Notes: generated by a model from the sequence alone, not told the origin. A DNA stretch of 64,000 nucleotides from Diphasiastrum complanatum (GCA_029204225.1 CM055096.1:64529370-64593369), one strand, 5' to 3'. Positions 11,461-23,489 are shown, counted from the first letter of the stretch. A program made the numbers and translations.

Positions 11461-12023
11461 CTCTCTCAAACTAGATCAAAGTCTCATCCCAAGATGAAGC
11501 TAGGAGTTGGCTGTCTCTCAACACTACTCTCATTGCAAATGATGGAGAATAGTTTTTCATACCTATCCTACTTGCTTGCACAAATTTCACACAAAATCAC
11601 AAAAGTAGGCTAAAACTCAATGAAATCATAGTTTTTCAGTTTCTAAATGCCTCATAATTGTGAATGGCATTACTACGCATTGTCTCGTGTGATTTGCAGT
11701 TCCCCAAACAAACAAATTAGAGATTTCTTTGCAAAACTCTCTCGCAAATGGCACTTTTGACACAAAACTTGGAAGTATTGTAAAAATCACTCAACTCGAC
11801 AGATTTTCAATCTGTCTAATGCCACCCTGGCCTTTCTGATGCCTCCGGGACTATGTTTTTGTTTCCCACAGATGATTCTGATCCAAGACCTACAAAATAC
11901 ACCGAAGAAGGATTTCTTTCAACTTTTTGCCTCTCCAAGCTTTCACCTCCTATGAAGGACTTTCTCACTTCATTGCGGAGCCTGTAAGTTGTATCCACTA
12001 ATCAGGCATGCAGGCCCTATCAG
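11461..12023 (-). other. Untranslated leader of the minus-strand copia element
   Basis: It lies between a primer-binding site (12024-12035) and a gag start near 11325. The PBS-to-ATG distance of about 700 bp is similar to the 630 bp of the complete element. Only short open frames occur and no domain is seen. Confidence 0.55.
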
Positions 12024-12035
12024 GCTCTGATACCA
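12024..12035 (-). promoter_or_regulatory. tRNA-iMet primer-binding site
   Basis: Minus-strand TGGTATCAGAGC stands directly after the LTR end TTTACA, the standard first-strand priming site of plant copia elements. Confidence 0.9.
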
Positions 12036-12322
12036 TGTAAATAATCAAACAAGCAATATCAATCAATCACCATAAACAATCACCATAAAGAGGAAGAAGA
12101 ACACACACAATCACAAATCACTAACTGAATGTAGAATACAATATAGAGAGAGAAAACTAAGATGACTAGTAGTCTAGCCTACGGCTAATTACAGGTGGTA
12201 ACAGCTGTCAACAATAAAGTACATCGTAAATAGTAACAAGTTTATCATTGATTTCTAGCAAGAAATATTGGGCTTCTTTCTAGTAAATGCTTCATAAGGC
12301 ATCATAGTTTTTCCTACCAACA
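12036..12322 (-). repeat. 5' LTR (287 bp) of a minus-strand copia element
   Basis: On the minus strand it starts TGTTGGTAGG at 12322 and ends TTATTTACA at 12036, followed at once by the PBS. Its sequence does not resemble the LTR at 7490-7767, which stands at the other end of the adjoining internal region. Confidence 0.7.
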
Positions 12323-15300
12323 ATGACGTAGTAAGATCTAGCCCGAGGAGTGAAGCTAATATATGCTCTTCATGGTCTTCTTTTCTTATTTATTTAGGAC
12401 TTGTAAAAAAGGATGAATTTTTCATCATTATTCAACAACCATAGACTATTGGAATTCTCAAAAGAAAAGAAAAATTTGCTTTATTGAAAACAGAAACATC
12501 ATATAAACTTATTTTCTCTATTTTAATGAGGTACCTAAAACATTTCTATCTTCTAAAAAAATGCTTTAACCAGGAGAGCAGTTTGAGGGCACTATTTTTA
12601 CATTCTCAGGTTATGAGCTTTGAAAATGTTTTAAAATTTAGTGGAATCTTCTAGTAAATGAGATGAGTAACATTCAATGACTAGTTGGCATGCCGTGTGA
12701 ATTTACTTCTTTATTGCAATTGTACGTGATGTGGCCTTGGTATCTGCATTGACAACCCTGATAAAGAAAAATTGGCCCATTTCTTGATAGTTATTATTAC
12801 CTTATCAAAGGACAAATTCTACTAATTTGACACGTTCAAGATAGGCAAAATCCAATGTAGCATGCTCATTTCTAAATGATAGCTTAAATGTCTTTACATA
12901 GGATAAATTAGTATGTCAATTAGTATAGATATACGTACAACACACTCACACACAATAGGATAGAATGATAATCTTAAATATAGTTGTGGCTTTTGGCACT
13001 AAAGATTGAGTTCTTGATTTTATGCAACAATAAAAGCGAATATAGATTGTACAACTTTCATGATGGTTTTGATTTTTTTGAGCATATTTTCATGATTTCA
13101 TGGCTAGCTTTTTTCACGAATATTATAGTCTATGGAAAGTCAACTAGCTTTTGGTTTTTTTTTTTTAAATTTAGTTTGAAGAAAAGCACTTACATTGTAA
13201 TCATTGGGATGTTCCCTTATGGCTTATTCATCTACACTTACAATAGAATTGGATTAAGTACATTAAATGTTTCATCATTTTAGACAAACTCGCTTTTTCA
13301 ACTAAAATGAGAATTCCAATCTTGATTTTAGTGTGATATTTCTCTGCTACATGCTTTACATGAAAAAAAAAAATCAAACTTGTGAAGGTATTAGATTAAC
13401 TACTATTCCTAGTTAGGGTATTGACAAGAAAATAAATCAAATAAAAACATCCAAAAAACAAGCATATCTTATAGGAAATTTTCTCATGGGATAACCTAGC
13501 TATGATATCTCATAATATGGCCAACTTCTTGAGGCATTAAAAACACATGTTTTACTACCAATTTTGGCTAAAATTTGTCCTAATCAAGGAATCTGTATGG
13601 AATAAGCAAATTTTGAAACTTTGAATGGTTGACTTTAAGTTATGAATCTATGTATTTAAAAACCAAACATTTGAGTGGTGGCTTTTGCATTGCTATCCAT
13701 AGCTTAATAAGAAATAATCACAAGCAAATGAGAAAACTATATATATTTTGTAGTTTCGTAAACAATCCTAATACAAAAAAATGACTCATAAATTAATGCA
13801 AAAGTGAATGCATGGGTGTGAGTGTGTTTGCACCTATCAATTGTTTTGAGCAAATATCAAAACATGTGTACACAATCCCAAATGAATCAACACAAAGTGA
13901 ATACACGGTTACAAAGCCCTATAACAAAATTTACTAATGCAAGATGTTCATGACAACATGATGAGAATAACATAGTCATGGAGAGGCATCACAAAAGCAA
14001 TGATCCTTAATATTGAAAATTATTTTATGGTAAGTGCCAACACACGATCTTAGTTGGTATCCATGTCACAACTTGTAAACGTTGTAGAGTTACATATCTT
14101 GTATAATATAAATCCTAACCAATCTTCTTTTTCTTTGAATTCGCATGGTTTCTTAACCATTGAAAAACTTTGCCATTTTTTATTGTTGGGCCATTTGGAT
14201 TAAATTTTTCCAAAATGGTAGGACGATATTGTATTTTCTACCCTCCAAGATAGCACCTATTAGTAGTGGCAAGTGAACCAATTTATGTTGCCAATACTTT
14301 TAAGTAAGACGGTATCAAACATTACTGCTATCATGTGGCAACTAGGTGAAACAATTTTGATCAATATCTCATGAATATATCGAGTTATACTAAAATTAGT
14401 GTATGACCCTGAAAAGCTAATGACATAAGATACTATTGATGTCATTAAAGGTTGAGATACTATTGTCATTAAAGTTGGAAGTCGTCATAGGATGTGGTAT
14501 TGTTGTCATATCTACCCATGTCGTTGAAGGATCCAATTGTGGTCCTACTATTCCCACAATTGGGTGCTTTTTGAGACTAGTTGAAGTTGTATAGATAGTG
14601 TCACCCAGTAAGTGGGTATGTGACTTGTTAAGTTAGCCTAAATTGATGGTGTGTGAGAGCACTAAGTGTGTTCTCCCATTGAAAACACATTTCTTTCTTT
14701 CAGAAGATAAGAGTGGCTACAATACTTTGAGCATGAAGAGATCCATAGATTTTCTTATCATGTGATAAATGCGTTTACTTATTACTTGCCTTATCAAGGG
14801 CCACCACCTACCAACATTGGTTGGGTTGAACAATAAACAATCAAGGTGAATGACAAAGAAGCTATTAATATGCTATTTCCAAGAAGAATGACCCATGCAT
14901 GTGCTAAGTTAATTGAGAAGCTACCAGAGTTTCACTTTGAGCAAACACAAAATTTCAAAATAGGGGTATATGATCCTCCACATTGGTAAGCATGCTATCG
15001 AGACGTTGTCTAAAATTGAGTGAGTGCTAGTTAGATTCCTTTAGAGTTTGCTAGTTAAATTCCTTTAGAGTCTGCAAGAGTGTAACTAAGAGCTATAATA
15101 AAAATAAAGATGTGAGAGCAAGTGTAGATAATTGGAAGAGAGGAGGATAGTCAATTCTAGTATGGTTAAGTAAAGAGTGTTCTAAAAAAGTTGGCCCAAG
15201 TATGTTAGAATAAAGTAGATTGTGCTTGAGGTCCAGTGAAGACCAGTTGTATACAGTGGCTTGTTAGTCGACGGGACATGCATCCCATAAGTGGCCATTC

Positions 15301-16073
15301 TAGAGAGGGAACAATATAATGTGTGTGCATAAGCTCTTTGGTTTTTTAAAAATCTACCTATGTTGGGTTGATTACTCCTATCTGAATCCGTGATTCTATT
15401 CTGCTAGAATTTTAGTTTATAGCCTAGCAGGATTGTGCATAGGACAAAGAGACTATGAGTGCAGTCTTGAGAGATTGACATTCTCAACCGTTGAGGAGAA
15501 TTTTGAGAACATGACTTTCTTAGAATTTGCAATATACAATGAAAAATCGGCCTTGCTGGAGTTTTAAAGCATTAAATCAAGCATATAGAGGTTTGTTGAA
15601 CTCGGGATTGGAAGCCTAAGGTTTTCCATAGTATCAAACATCATTCAATTTGGTTGAAAATAGAGAAAATTGTAGTTAGTTTTCTAGAAAATCCGGCTAG
15701 GGTTATAATTTTTTATAACTCTACCATTTCAAGGCCATTTTCAGGGCTGTAAAGCCCAGACCATGCTAGCAAAAGTCACTGGATATTCAGGGTGGCTTTA
15801 GTATTTTTGTCCTCAACATTTGGCCCACATACGACTTTGAAAATCAATAAAGAGATTTTTGTGTCAACTAGAGTTTGTAGAGGGAAAACCTTGAATCTCT
15901 TAGTGTCAAAAGCCATTTTTGGTGCTATATGAGGCTACACTAAGGTGCCTTAGCAATGGGGAGAGGCTACCAGGAGGGTGTGTTTGGCCATAGAGGAGGC
16001 AGCCAAATCTTTGAGCTTTTCTCCCTCACAAGACCCATTTTCAAGAAAATTTCTATAGGAGTGTGTTCCAGCA
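12323..16073. other. AT-rich stretch without a recognised gene
   Basis: No open frame over 100 codons, no retroelement domain and no long microsatellite was found. Short poly-T/poly-A runs are frequent. The right part is the insertion site of the complete copia element. Its target continues at 22083. Confidence 0.6.
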
Positions 16074-16078
16074 CATAG

Positions 16079-16769
16079 TGTGAAAAATTGCCTACATTGG
16101 CAAATCTAGCCATGTAGAATATTGTACATTTTGTCAATATTGTTTGTTGGTTACTTGAATGGCCAAAGTGCCACTTGTACATACACACCTAAAGTAGGTT
16201 ACCACGAGTCAAGAGGAGTGGTTGTGTCTATTTGGTAGTGATTCCTACTTTGTAGGATCTAGACCATGATTTATGATGAGATTTGTACCTACCATGCACT
16301 TACCAAGCATGACTCTTGGATCTAGGCTAGGGTTTCCACATTAGGGCAAGAAAGTGGAGTCTACTTCCTTATTAAATGCTGGATTTTCACCTAACTTTGC
16401 AAAGGAAGTGTGTTTTACTATGTATTTCCATTCTCCATAGTGAGAAGATAGAAACTTTTTGGAGCCTCAATAAGAAACTCGAGTGTCCTCTCATTGTATG
16501 GTGATTACTCTATTTTTCCAATGAAACCCAGCTTTGGCACTTTGTAAACACTGTCTACAGGCCGTACTACAGCCTTATTTCCACACGTGTGGAGTTGGAT
16601 TAGACTATTTGATCAATGCTTTGATTGTCTCTACTTGTTTCCTATCAAGCTGCTAAACTAGATCTTGTTTTATGATGACTAGTTTCTGATAGATTGTTTA
16701 ACAAGCATACAATCACCTTGTGGATCATTCAAAGATCCATTTATGGTCCTTAGTACTGTACTTTTCACA
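16079..16769 (+). repeat. 5' LTR of the complete copia element
   Basis: Runs from TGTGAAAAATTGCC to CTTTTCACA. It contains the palindrome CACACGTGTG at 16582-16591, which has a G-box core (CACGTG). It would act as promoter and polyadenylation region of the element. I could not fix the transcription start. Confidence 0.95.
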
Positions 16770-16781
16770 TGGTATCAGAGC
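16770..16781 (+). promoter_or_regulatory. tRNA-iMet primer-binding site
   Basis: TGGTATCAGAGC directly abuts the 5' LTR end. Confidence 0.95.
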
Positions 16782-17399
16782 CAAGTACAAGTCCATTGAT
16801 CTGTGTTTGAATCTAATCCAGTTTTAGCAGGTTTTGGTGCAAAAAGCTAGTATTGGAAAGGCGAGCTGGTATCCACGTTTTGGTGAGGGGATTTGATCCC
16901 AAACTTTTTCAGGATCAAAATCCGTACTGTTCACACGTGTGGGCATCTCTGAACCAGCATTTAATAACCCATATTCATTGGATCATAGAAAATTCATATG
17001 GTGTTAGTTTGATGTAATTTTTGGTGCAAATCCTAGGATAAGCTACCAAGATCACTTGCCATTGATTAGTTTTGAATTTGTTTCATGAAAACTAATTAAT
17101 CTAGGCTGATTTCAGACCTTCTTAAAGTGGAAACCAGGTCTTGAAAGTACATCAAAGTGAATGAGAGAGATAGAGTAAGTTTTTGTCCAAGAATAGCCAA
17201 GATTGGCAAGATTTGCTTGAGTGTAGTTTTCATCTCATCTTATCTTCATTCCAGCTTGTGAGGGAGTGATAGAATGTGATTACAAATCCATCTATTGGAT
17301 TAGAAGTCAACATTTGAGTGAAACACTGCAAGTTAGAAACCTTTGTGAGTTTCAGGTCCAAACAAATCTATATCTTGTGTGTAGAATCTTGCTAGTAAG
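16782..17399 (+). other. Leader between PBS and gag-pol
   Basis: About 620 bp without a long open frame. It would hold packaging and translation signals. A second CACACGTGTG palindrome is at 16932-16941. Confidence 0.7.
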
Positions 17400-20300
17400 A
17401 TGGGATCAGTAGGAGCCTACCTTCTAGAAGCTAGTGAGAGGTTAAATTCTACCAATTATGCTATTTGGAAAGTGAGGATGGAGTCACTAATGGTGCTCCA
17501 GGATCTTTATGAGTTTCTAATAGATGATGAAGATGAACCTCTAGGTGCACATGAATTAGTGAGATACAAGAAGAGGTCTAGGCTTGCACTTCACTGTATT
17601 AAGATGAATGTAAGCAATGATCTTTTAAGGGAAGTATCATCATGTAAGAGTGCTAAAGAGGCTTGGGAATCTTTAAAATCTATCTATGAGTCTAGTAACA
17701 CTTTGAGGGTCCTCATGCTTAGGAATCAGATTCTACAAAGCATGAAGAGGAGTGATGAGAATGCACAAGATTATGTGCTAAGAATCAAGTCTCTTAATAG
17801 GGAGTTAGCTTCTATTGGAGAGAAGATTCAAGATAGTGAGCTTGTTCAGATTGTCCTAAATGGTCTAGGGAGTGGCTTTACAAATTTGGTCCAAAGCTTT
17901 GCAATCCAAGACACTTTGCCTACTATAGAAAAGCTACACAGTGTATTAGTAGCTGAAGAGTGTAGGATGTTGCATACCAATGCAAGAATGAATGCTATTT
18001 CTCTGCAGGATGGTGATGAGAAAGCTAATTTCTCATTCAAAAGCAAGAAGAAGACCAATGGCAAGAAGAAGCACTTCAAGGAGACCAAGGAGGATGATGA
18101 GGCTTCAAGCTCAAAGGGCAAGATCAAAGACAAGTCCAAGTACAAATGTTTTTTCTGTGGAAAGAAAGGACATTTTGCATCAGAATGTCTCAAGAAGAAG
18201 AAGGCACAAGAGAGCAAACAAAGCAACATTGCACATCAGGAGGAAGAGGAGGATGAAGAGTCATCCTTGATGGTTTCCAACAAACCACCATCATCCAAGA
18301 GCAACACCAATGATTCTTGGTGGATTGATAGTGGGGCAAGTTCCCACATGACATATCAAAAGGACATATTCTCCACCTTACTTTCTTACAATGACTTAAA
18401 TAGATCAATCTGTACTGCAAGTAGTCAAGAATGTAAGATAAGTGGAATAGGAACAATTCCCTTGTATGTGGGATCATCCAAAAGGACGAATCTAGATAAT
18501 GTTCTTTATGTTCCTAAGTTAACCAAGAATTTGCTTAGTGTTGGTCAGTTAATGGATAATGGCCTAGATGTACAATTTAAGCATGGAGTTTGTTCCATCC
18601 TTAGAAATGATGAATGTATAGCCAAAGGCTTTAAGCAAGGTAGATTATTTAAGCTTGATGCTAATATTGCAGTGGAGAGTGTTAACTTGGCAAAGGTGGA
18701 GCTATCAAAGGTAGAACTGTGGCACAAAAGGTTGGGCCACCCCAACTACAAAGCCATGGAATCTATGGCTACAAAGGAGCTTGCAGTTGGACTCCCCAAG
18801 CATTTGTCAAAGTGTGGGAAGAGATGTGAAGCATGCAGCCTCTCAAAGGCTCACAAGCTACCCTTCTCAAGATCTACATCAAGATCAAACTCTCCTCTTG
18901 AACTCATCCATTCGGATGTTCATAGTTTTTCACATGAGTCTAATGGTGGTGCCAAGTACTATGTAATCTTCATTGATGACTATTCTAGATTTTGTTGGAT
19001 GTACCTCTTGTCTAACAAATCAATGGTGTTTGATTCTTTTGTAAAGTTCAAGACTTTGGTAGAAAATCAACTTAGTACCAAGATTAAGGTATTAAGGAGT
19101 GATAATGGAGGTGAATATGTCTCCAATAAGTTGATTGACTTTTGTATTTCTAATGGCATAAAGAGGGAGTTGTCATGTCCATACACCCCTCAACAAAATG
19201 GAGTGAGTGAGAGAAGAAATAGATCTCTTTGTGAGTGTGCTAAGGCCTTAAGGCTAGATGCTTCTCTATCCAAACCATTTTGGGATGAAGCAATAACTTG
19301 TGCTAACTATTTGTGCAATAGATTGCCAAACCAAGCCATTGGAGGAATCACACCATTTGAAGCTGTATTTGGAGAGAAGCCCAATCTCAAAGATCTCAAA
19401 GTTTTTGGATCCACTTGCTATGTACACCAATCCTTGGATAAGAGAAGGAAGGATGACGCAACATCCATCAAAGGCATCTTTGTGGGATATGGTGAGAATA
19501 GCAAAGGCTATAGAGTCTTCAATCCCATCACTAGCAAGGTGATAGTGAGTAGGGATGTTATTTTTTATGAAGGACATGCTTGTGATTTGGATGATAATGC
19601 TACTAATCATCTTGATGCCAAGGATCATGCTAGGATGGAGGAGGAGCTTCCAAGTGAAGAAGAACTTGAGGATCCACCTCAAGATGCAAGAACTTCAAGA
19701 ACTCCAAGAACTCCAAGAAGATCTACAAGGGCAAGATCCGAGCCATTGAGGCTCACCTATGATGGTCAAGGTGATCAAAGGGAAGGCTCATCATCTTTCA
19801 CATCTTATACCTTTCTTACTTCAATGTTAGATGATCCAACATGCTATGAAGATGCTTGTAAGACTAAAAGTTGGATGGATGCTATGCAAGTAGAGTATGA
19901 TGCTCTTATTGAGAATCATACTTGGGATCTTGTGGATCTTCCTCAAGGGAAGAAACCTCTTGATTGCAAGTGGGTGTTTAGATTGAAGTATAATCAAGAT
20001 GGATCAATAAGCAAGCATAAAGCTAGGCTTGTTGCCAAAGGTTTTTTACAAACCAAAGGCATTGACTATGATGAGACTTTTGCTCCTGTGGCTAAGCTTG
20101 TTACTATCAGGTTGATCATTAGTCTTGCTACAACCTTCAATTGGGAGCTATTCCAACTTGACTTCACAAATGCATTCATCAATGGTTATTTGGAGGAAGA
20201 GATCTACATGAGGCAACCCGAGGGCTTCATCAAGGCAAAGCATGAAGGAAAGGTGTGTTTTTTGAAGAAGAGCCTTTATGGGCTCAAGCAAGCACCTAGA

Positions 20301-21365
20301 GCATGGTACTCTAGGCTAAACTCTTTTCTCATTTTCATCAATTTTGTAATGAGTGCCTATGATCCATCATTGTATATAAGTTTTCATGATGGCATGATCA
20401 TTATTCTTGTTTTGTATGTAGATGACATTATCTTGAGTGGTAATGATCTAGATGGAATTAGAGATGTAAAAATTGCTTTAGCAAAAGAGTTTAAGATGGT
20501 AGATCTCGGCCTATTGAGCTTCATTCTTGGAATAGAGGTTATTAGAGGATGTGATTTTAGCTTCATTTGTCAATCTAAATATGCTACATCCATCCTAGAT
20601 AGATTTGGAATGAAGAATTGTAAATGCATTGAGACACCAATGGAGCAACATGTAAAAGCATCTATTGGTTGTGATGAAGCATCTTTTGAGGACATCACAT
20701 TATATAGAAGGCTTATTGGCTTCTTGATCTATTTAACTATAACTAGACCTGATCTTAGTTATAGTGCTGGAAAGTTAAGCCAATTCATGCAAAGTCCTCT
20801 AGTTTCACATTGGAAGATGGCCAAAAGAGTTCTTAGATACATTTCATTCACTAAGAATTTGGGTATTTTGTATAGAGGAACTAATCTTGGCTTAAGAGCC
20901 TATAGTGACTCGGAGTTTGCAGGTGACAAAGTGGATAGAAGATCAACAAGTGCCTTTGCCACCTTTCTATGTGATGGAGTAGTATCATGGCTTTCCAAAA
21001 AGCAAGATACCATCTCCCTATCTTCCACAGAATCCGAATACAAGGCCTTGACATCAACATGCAAGGAGGTCTTGTGGCTCAAAAGGCTATTGGTGGAGCT
21101 TCATGTCATGGAGGAGGAGATCCCTATCATCTATTGTGACAACCAATCAGCCCAATCACTTGCAACTAATCCTACATTCCATGCAAGGAGCAAACACATC
21201 GAAATTGCTCATCATTTCGTGAGGGAAAAAGTGCAAGCTAAAGAGATCAAGCTCCAACACGTGCCATCATCAAGTTGCTTGGCTGATTTGTTTACTAAAC
21301 CTTTACCTAAAGATTCATTGTCAAGCTTAGATCTTCAATTGGAGTTATTGATAAAAGCATTGTGA
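17400..21365 (+). CDS. Copia gag-pol polyprotein (1321 residues, intact)
   Basis: Makes virus-like particles, processes itself, copies element RNA into DNA and integrates it. Gag occupies about residues 1-245 (LNSTNYAIWKVRMESL near the start). The CCHC knuckle is C250, C253, H258, C263. The protease DSG has Asp310. The integrase zinc site is H442, H447, C476, C479, and the catalytic triad D506, D568, E604 has spacing 61 and 35. RT starts with CKWVFRLKYNQDG and HKARLVAKGF and carries Y1006-V-D-D1009. RNase H has D1170, E1211 and D1247, then HARSKHIEIAHHF. Every catalytic residue is present and there is no internal stop. Gag and pol share one frame, as usual for plant copia. The first ATG gives the conserved MGS...ERLN start. 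Confidence 0.97.
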   Translation: MGSVGAYLLEASERLNSTNYAIWKVRMESLMVLQDLYEFLIDDEDEPLGAHELVRYKKRSRLALHCIKMNVSNDLLREVSSCKSAKEAWESLKSIYESSNTLRVLMLRNQILQSMKRSDENAQDYVLRIKSLNRELASIGEKIQDSELVQIVLNGLGSGFTNLVQSFAIQDTLPTIEKLHSVLVAEECRMLHTNARMNAISLQDGDEKANFSFKSKKKTNGKKKHFKETKEDDEASSSKGKIKDKSKYKCFFCGKKGHFASECLKKKKAQESKQSNIAHQEEEEDEESSLMVSNKPPSSKSNTNDSWWIDSGASSHMTYQKDIFSTLLSYNDLNRSICTASSQECKISGIGTIPLYVGSSKRTNLDNVLYVPKLTKNLLSVGQLMDNGLDVQFKHGVCSILRNDECIAKGFKQGRLFKLDANIAVESVNLAKVELSKVELWHKRLGHPNYKAMESMATKELAVGLPKHLSKCGKRCEACSLSKAHKLPFSRSTSRSNSPLELIHSDVHSFSHESNGGAKYYVIFIDDYSRFCWMYLLSNKSMVFDSFVKFKTLVENQLSTKIKVLRSDNGGEYVSNKLIDFCISNGIKRELSCPYTPQQNGVSERRNRSLCECAKALRLDASLSKPFWDEAITCANYLCNRLPNQAIGGITPFEAVFGEKPNLKDLKVFGSTCYVHQSLDKRRKDDATSIKGIFVGYGENSKGYRVFNPITSKVIVSRDVIFYEGHACDLDDNATNHLDAKDHARMEEELPSEEELEDPPQDARTSRTPRTPRRSTRARSEPLRLTYDGQGDQREGSSSFTSYTFLTSMLDDPTCYEDACKTKSWMDAMQVEYDALIENHTWDLVDLPQGKKPLDCKWVFRLKYNQDGSISKHKARLVAKGFLQTKGIDYDETFAPVAKLVTIRLIISLATTFNWELFQLDFTNAFINGYLEEEIYMRQPEGFIKAKHEGKVCFLKKSLYGLKQAPRAWYSRLNSFLIFINFVMSAYDPSLYISFHDGMIIILVLYVDDIILSGNDLDGIRDVKIALAKEFKMVDLGLLSFILGIEVIRGCDFSFICQSKYATSILDRFGMKNCKCIETPMEQHVKASIGCDEASFEDITLYRRLIGFLIYLTITRPDLSYSAGKLSQFMQSPLVSHWKMAKRVLRYISFTKNLGILYRGTNLGLRAYSDSEFAGDKVDRRSTSAFATFLCDGVVSWLSKKQDTISLSSTESEYKALTSTCKEVLWLKRLLVELHVMEEEIPIIYCDNQSAQSLATNPTFHARSKHIEIAHHFVREKVQAKEIKLQHVPSSSCLADLFTKPLPKDSLSSLDLQLELLIKAL

Positions 21366-21380
21366 TCTCCAAGGCTAGAT

Positions 21381-21391
21381 TTGAGGAGGAG
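21381..21391 (+). promoter_or_regulatory. Polypurine tract
   Basis: TTGAGGAGGAG stands immediately before the 3' LTR. Confidence 0.9.
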
Positions 21392-22082
21392 TGTGAAAAA
21401 TTGCCTACATTGGCAAATCTAGCCATGTAGAATATTGTACATTTTGTCAATATTGTTTGTTGGTTATTTGAATGGCCAAAGTGCCACTTGTACATACACA
21501 CCTAAAGTAGGTTACCACGAGTCAAGAGGAGTGGTTGTGTCTATTTGGTAGTGATTCCTACTTTGTAGGATCTCGACCATGATTTATGATGAGATTTGTA
21601 CCTATCATGCACCTACCAAGCATGACTCTTGGATCTAGGCTAGGGTTTTCACATTAGGGCAAGAAAGTGGAGTCTACTTCCTTATTACATGCTGGATTTT
21701 CACCTAACTTTGCAAAGGAAGTGTGTTTTACTATGTATTTCCATTCTCCATAGTGAGAAGATAGAAACTTTTTGGAGCCTCAAGGAGAAACTCGAGTTTT
21801 CTCTCATTGTATGGTGATTACTCTATTTTTCCAATGAAACCCAGCTTTGGCACTTTGTAAACACTGTCTACAGGCCGTACTACAGCCTTATTTCCACACG
21901 TGTGGAGTTGGATTAGACTATTTGATCAATGCTTTGATTGTCTCTACTTGTTTCCTATCAAGCTGCTAAACTAGATCTTGTTTTCTGATGACTAGTTTCT
22001 GATAGATTGTTTAACAAGCATACAATCACCTTGTGGATCATTAAAAGATCCATTTATGGTCCTTAGTACTGTACTTTTCACA
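21392..22082 (+). repeat. 3' LTR of the complete copia element
   Basis: It has the same 691-bp length as the 5' LTR. Differences are scattered single substitutions, including a short cluster near 21783-21798. The CACACGTGTG palindrome is conserved at 21895-21904. Confidence 0.95.
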
Positions 22083-22947
22083 CATAGAACCATCTTTGTT
22101 CACCACATCAAGACCTCTGAAGATTGATGGCAAAAATAGACAAATCAGGGGAAAGTGATCTCAATGATTGGATTAAGATGGACAGTCCAATTTAGTCTAA
22201 AGGGGCCGAAAGTGCTCTGAAGGGCATATATAAATTTCTTCATCAAAAATGGCCTCGAGGAACTCAAATTTTAGATTAATTTTTCTTTATCAAAAATATT
22301 TACTTTAAAATTTCGGTTTTAAAAAGTCAAAATATTTGTTTTGAGACTTAAGGACTTCGTTTTTTAGCAAACGAAAGGCTATGACCTCCAAACAAAGTGC
22401 ACTTGGACTAAACCTACAAGTACGGTATGTTGAATTTCACATGTGTGGGAGTGCCACAGTGTGTTATTGATCTCCTAAGACTTTGTGATTGCACATAGAT
22501 TCAAAACCAAGATCTATTCCATAAATCTAAGGCAAGAGCACATTACTAAATGCATAAATCAACCATATAGGTACTTTCACACATGTGGAGACTTGTACTA
22601 CAACAAAATAAGTATGAAAATACCCTCCTCTCACGTAGAGAGAGAATCCAATCAAGAAAACTCAGGTACAGAGAAAACCAATTGACTCAAAATAGTGTAG
22701 AAATCTCATAATTCCAAAAAACTCAAAATACAAGTAGATTGATTTCCTATATGTAGCTACTCGAGGTATAGGGGAATGTAAGATGATTGGACCCCTTCTT
22801 TCCCTCCTCAAAATCCTATTGGTTGAGTGACATATGAGGCCTTAATCTTGATTGGACCATTTTGAGAGATGCTAGCTTTTTTATTGGTCACTAGCTCTCA
22901 TGACAACACATGGAAATGTGTCACTCACCAAATCCAATCATGACAAA
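22083..22947. other. Flanking DNA without a recognised gene
   Basis: Only short frames with no domain. Near-palindromes related to CACACGTGTG occur near 22438 and 22577. Confidence 0.55.
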
Positions 22948-23227
22948 TGTAAGTAGCCTAACCTAACTCGAGATACATCACCTTTGACTTTTGGCCTAAT
23001 TATGACTTGACATGTGTATAATCTTGTTTTGCCTCTAATGCCAAATTTGGCCAAATCACCTACTTACACTTGGATAGATGTCTCTAAATTTTATGTACCC
23101 TTAACTCAAAATGACTAAGCTATTTTTGACTTTTTTCCACGTGTGGAAACATGCTCCACACGTGTGAGATTTACTCATAAACAAGAAAATACAAAATAGA
23201 CAAGCTAGATTTTGCTAATTTTTCACA
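22948..23227 (-). repeat. Isolated LTR of the 7490-7767 family
   Basis: Aligns end to end with 7490-7767 (280 against 278 bp). Minus-strand ends are TGTGAAAAATTAGC and CTACTTACA. No PBS or PPT adjoins it, so it looks like a solo LTR. The flanking pentamers (acaaa and taata) do not match, so its target duplication has decayed or one flank was lost. It holds CACACGTGTG at 23157-23166 and CCACGTGTGG at 23137-23146. Confidence 0.75.
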
Positions 23228-23489
23228 TAATAGGCAAAAATAGAGTGTTAAACATGGGGAAAAAAATGTCCGATGGTCCCAAAGCGATTTTCCCATTTCA
23301 AGGACCTTGTAGTGCAAAATACGTGGTGAAAAGCATTTTGTGTTTTGCAAACTTTTTTTTGGTGAACTTGCCACCTAAGTGATACAGGGGCCTAGTAAAA
23401 AACATTTGACAAGTCAAAACTATCAACTTTGAGCATCGCCATTGTGCTCATAAGGCCTTATTTAGCCTTATGTTTTTGAGCCGTTTAGG

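Larger units (their letters stand above)
16079..22082 (+). mobile_element. Structurally complete Ty1/copia retrotransposon (6004 bp)
   Basis: Flanked by CATAG at 16074-16078 and 22083-22087, a 5-bp target duplication. Both LTRs are exactly 691 bp with TG...CA ends. By eye they differ at about 12 positions with no indel (about 1.7 percent). PBS, leader, one uninterrupted gag-pol frame, PPT and 3' LTR are all in place and order, so it may be autonomous or only recently silenced. The domain order protease, integrase, RT, RNase H defines copia. I do not assign a lineage. Confidence 0.97.

Noticed and set aside
12984-13283. 99-codon Phe/Ile-rich frame
   Set aside because: Low-complexity AT-rich translation in a region without other coding signs.
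17846-21501. Antisense frames of 60-138 codons across the copia gag-pol
   Set aside because: Shadows of the sense coding frame without independent signals.
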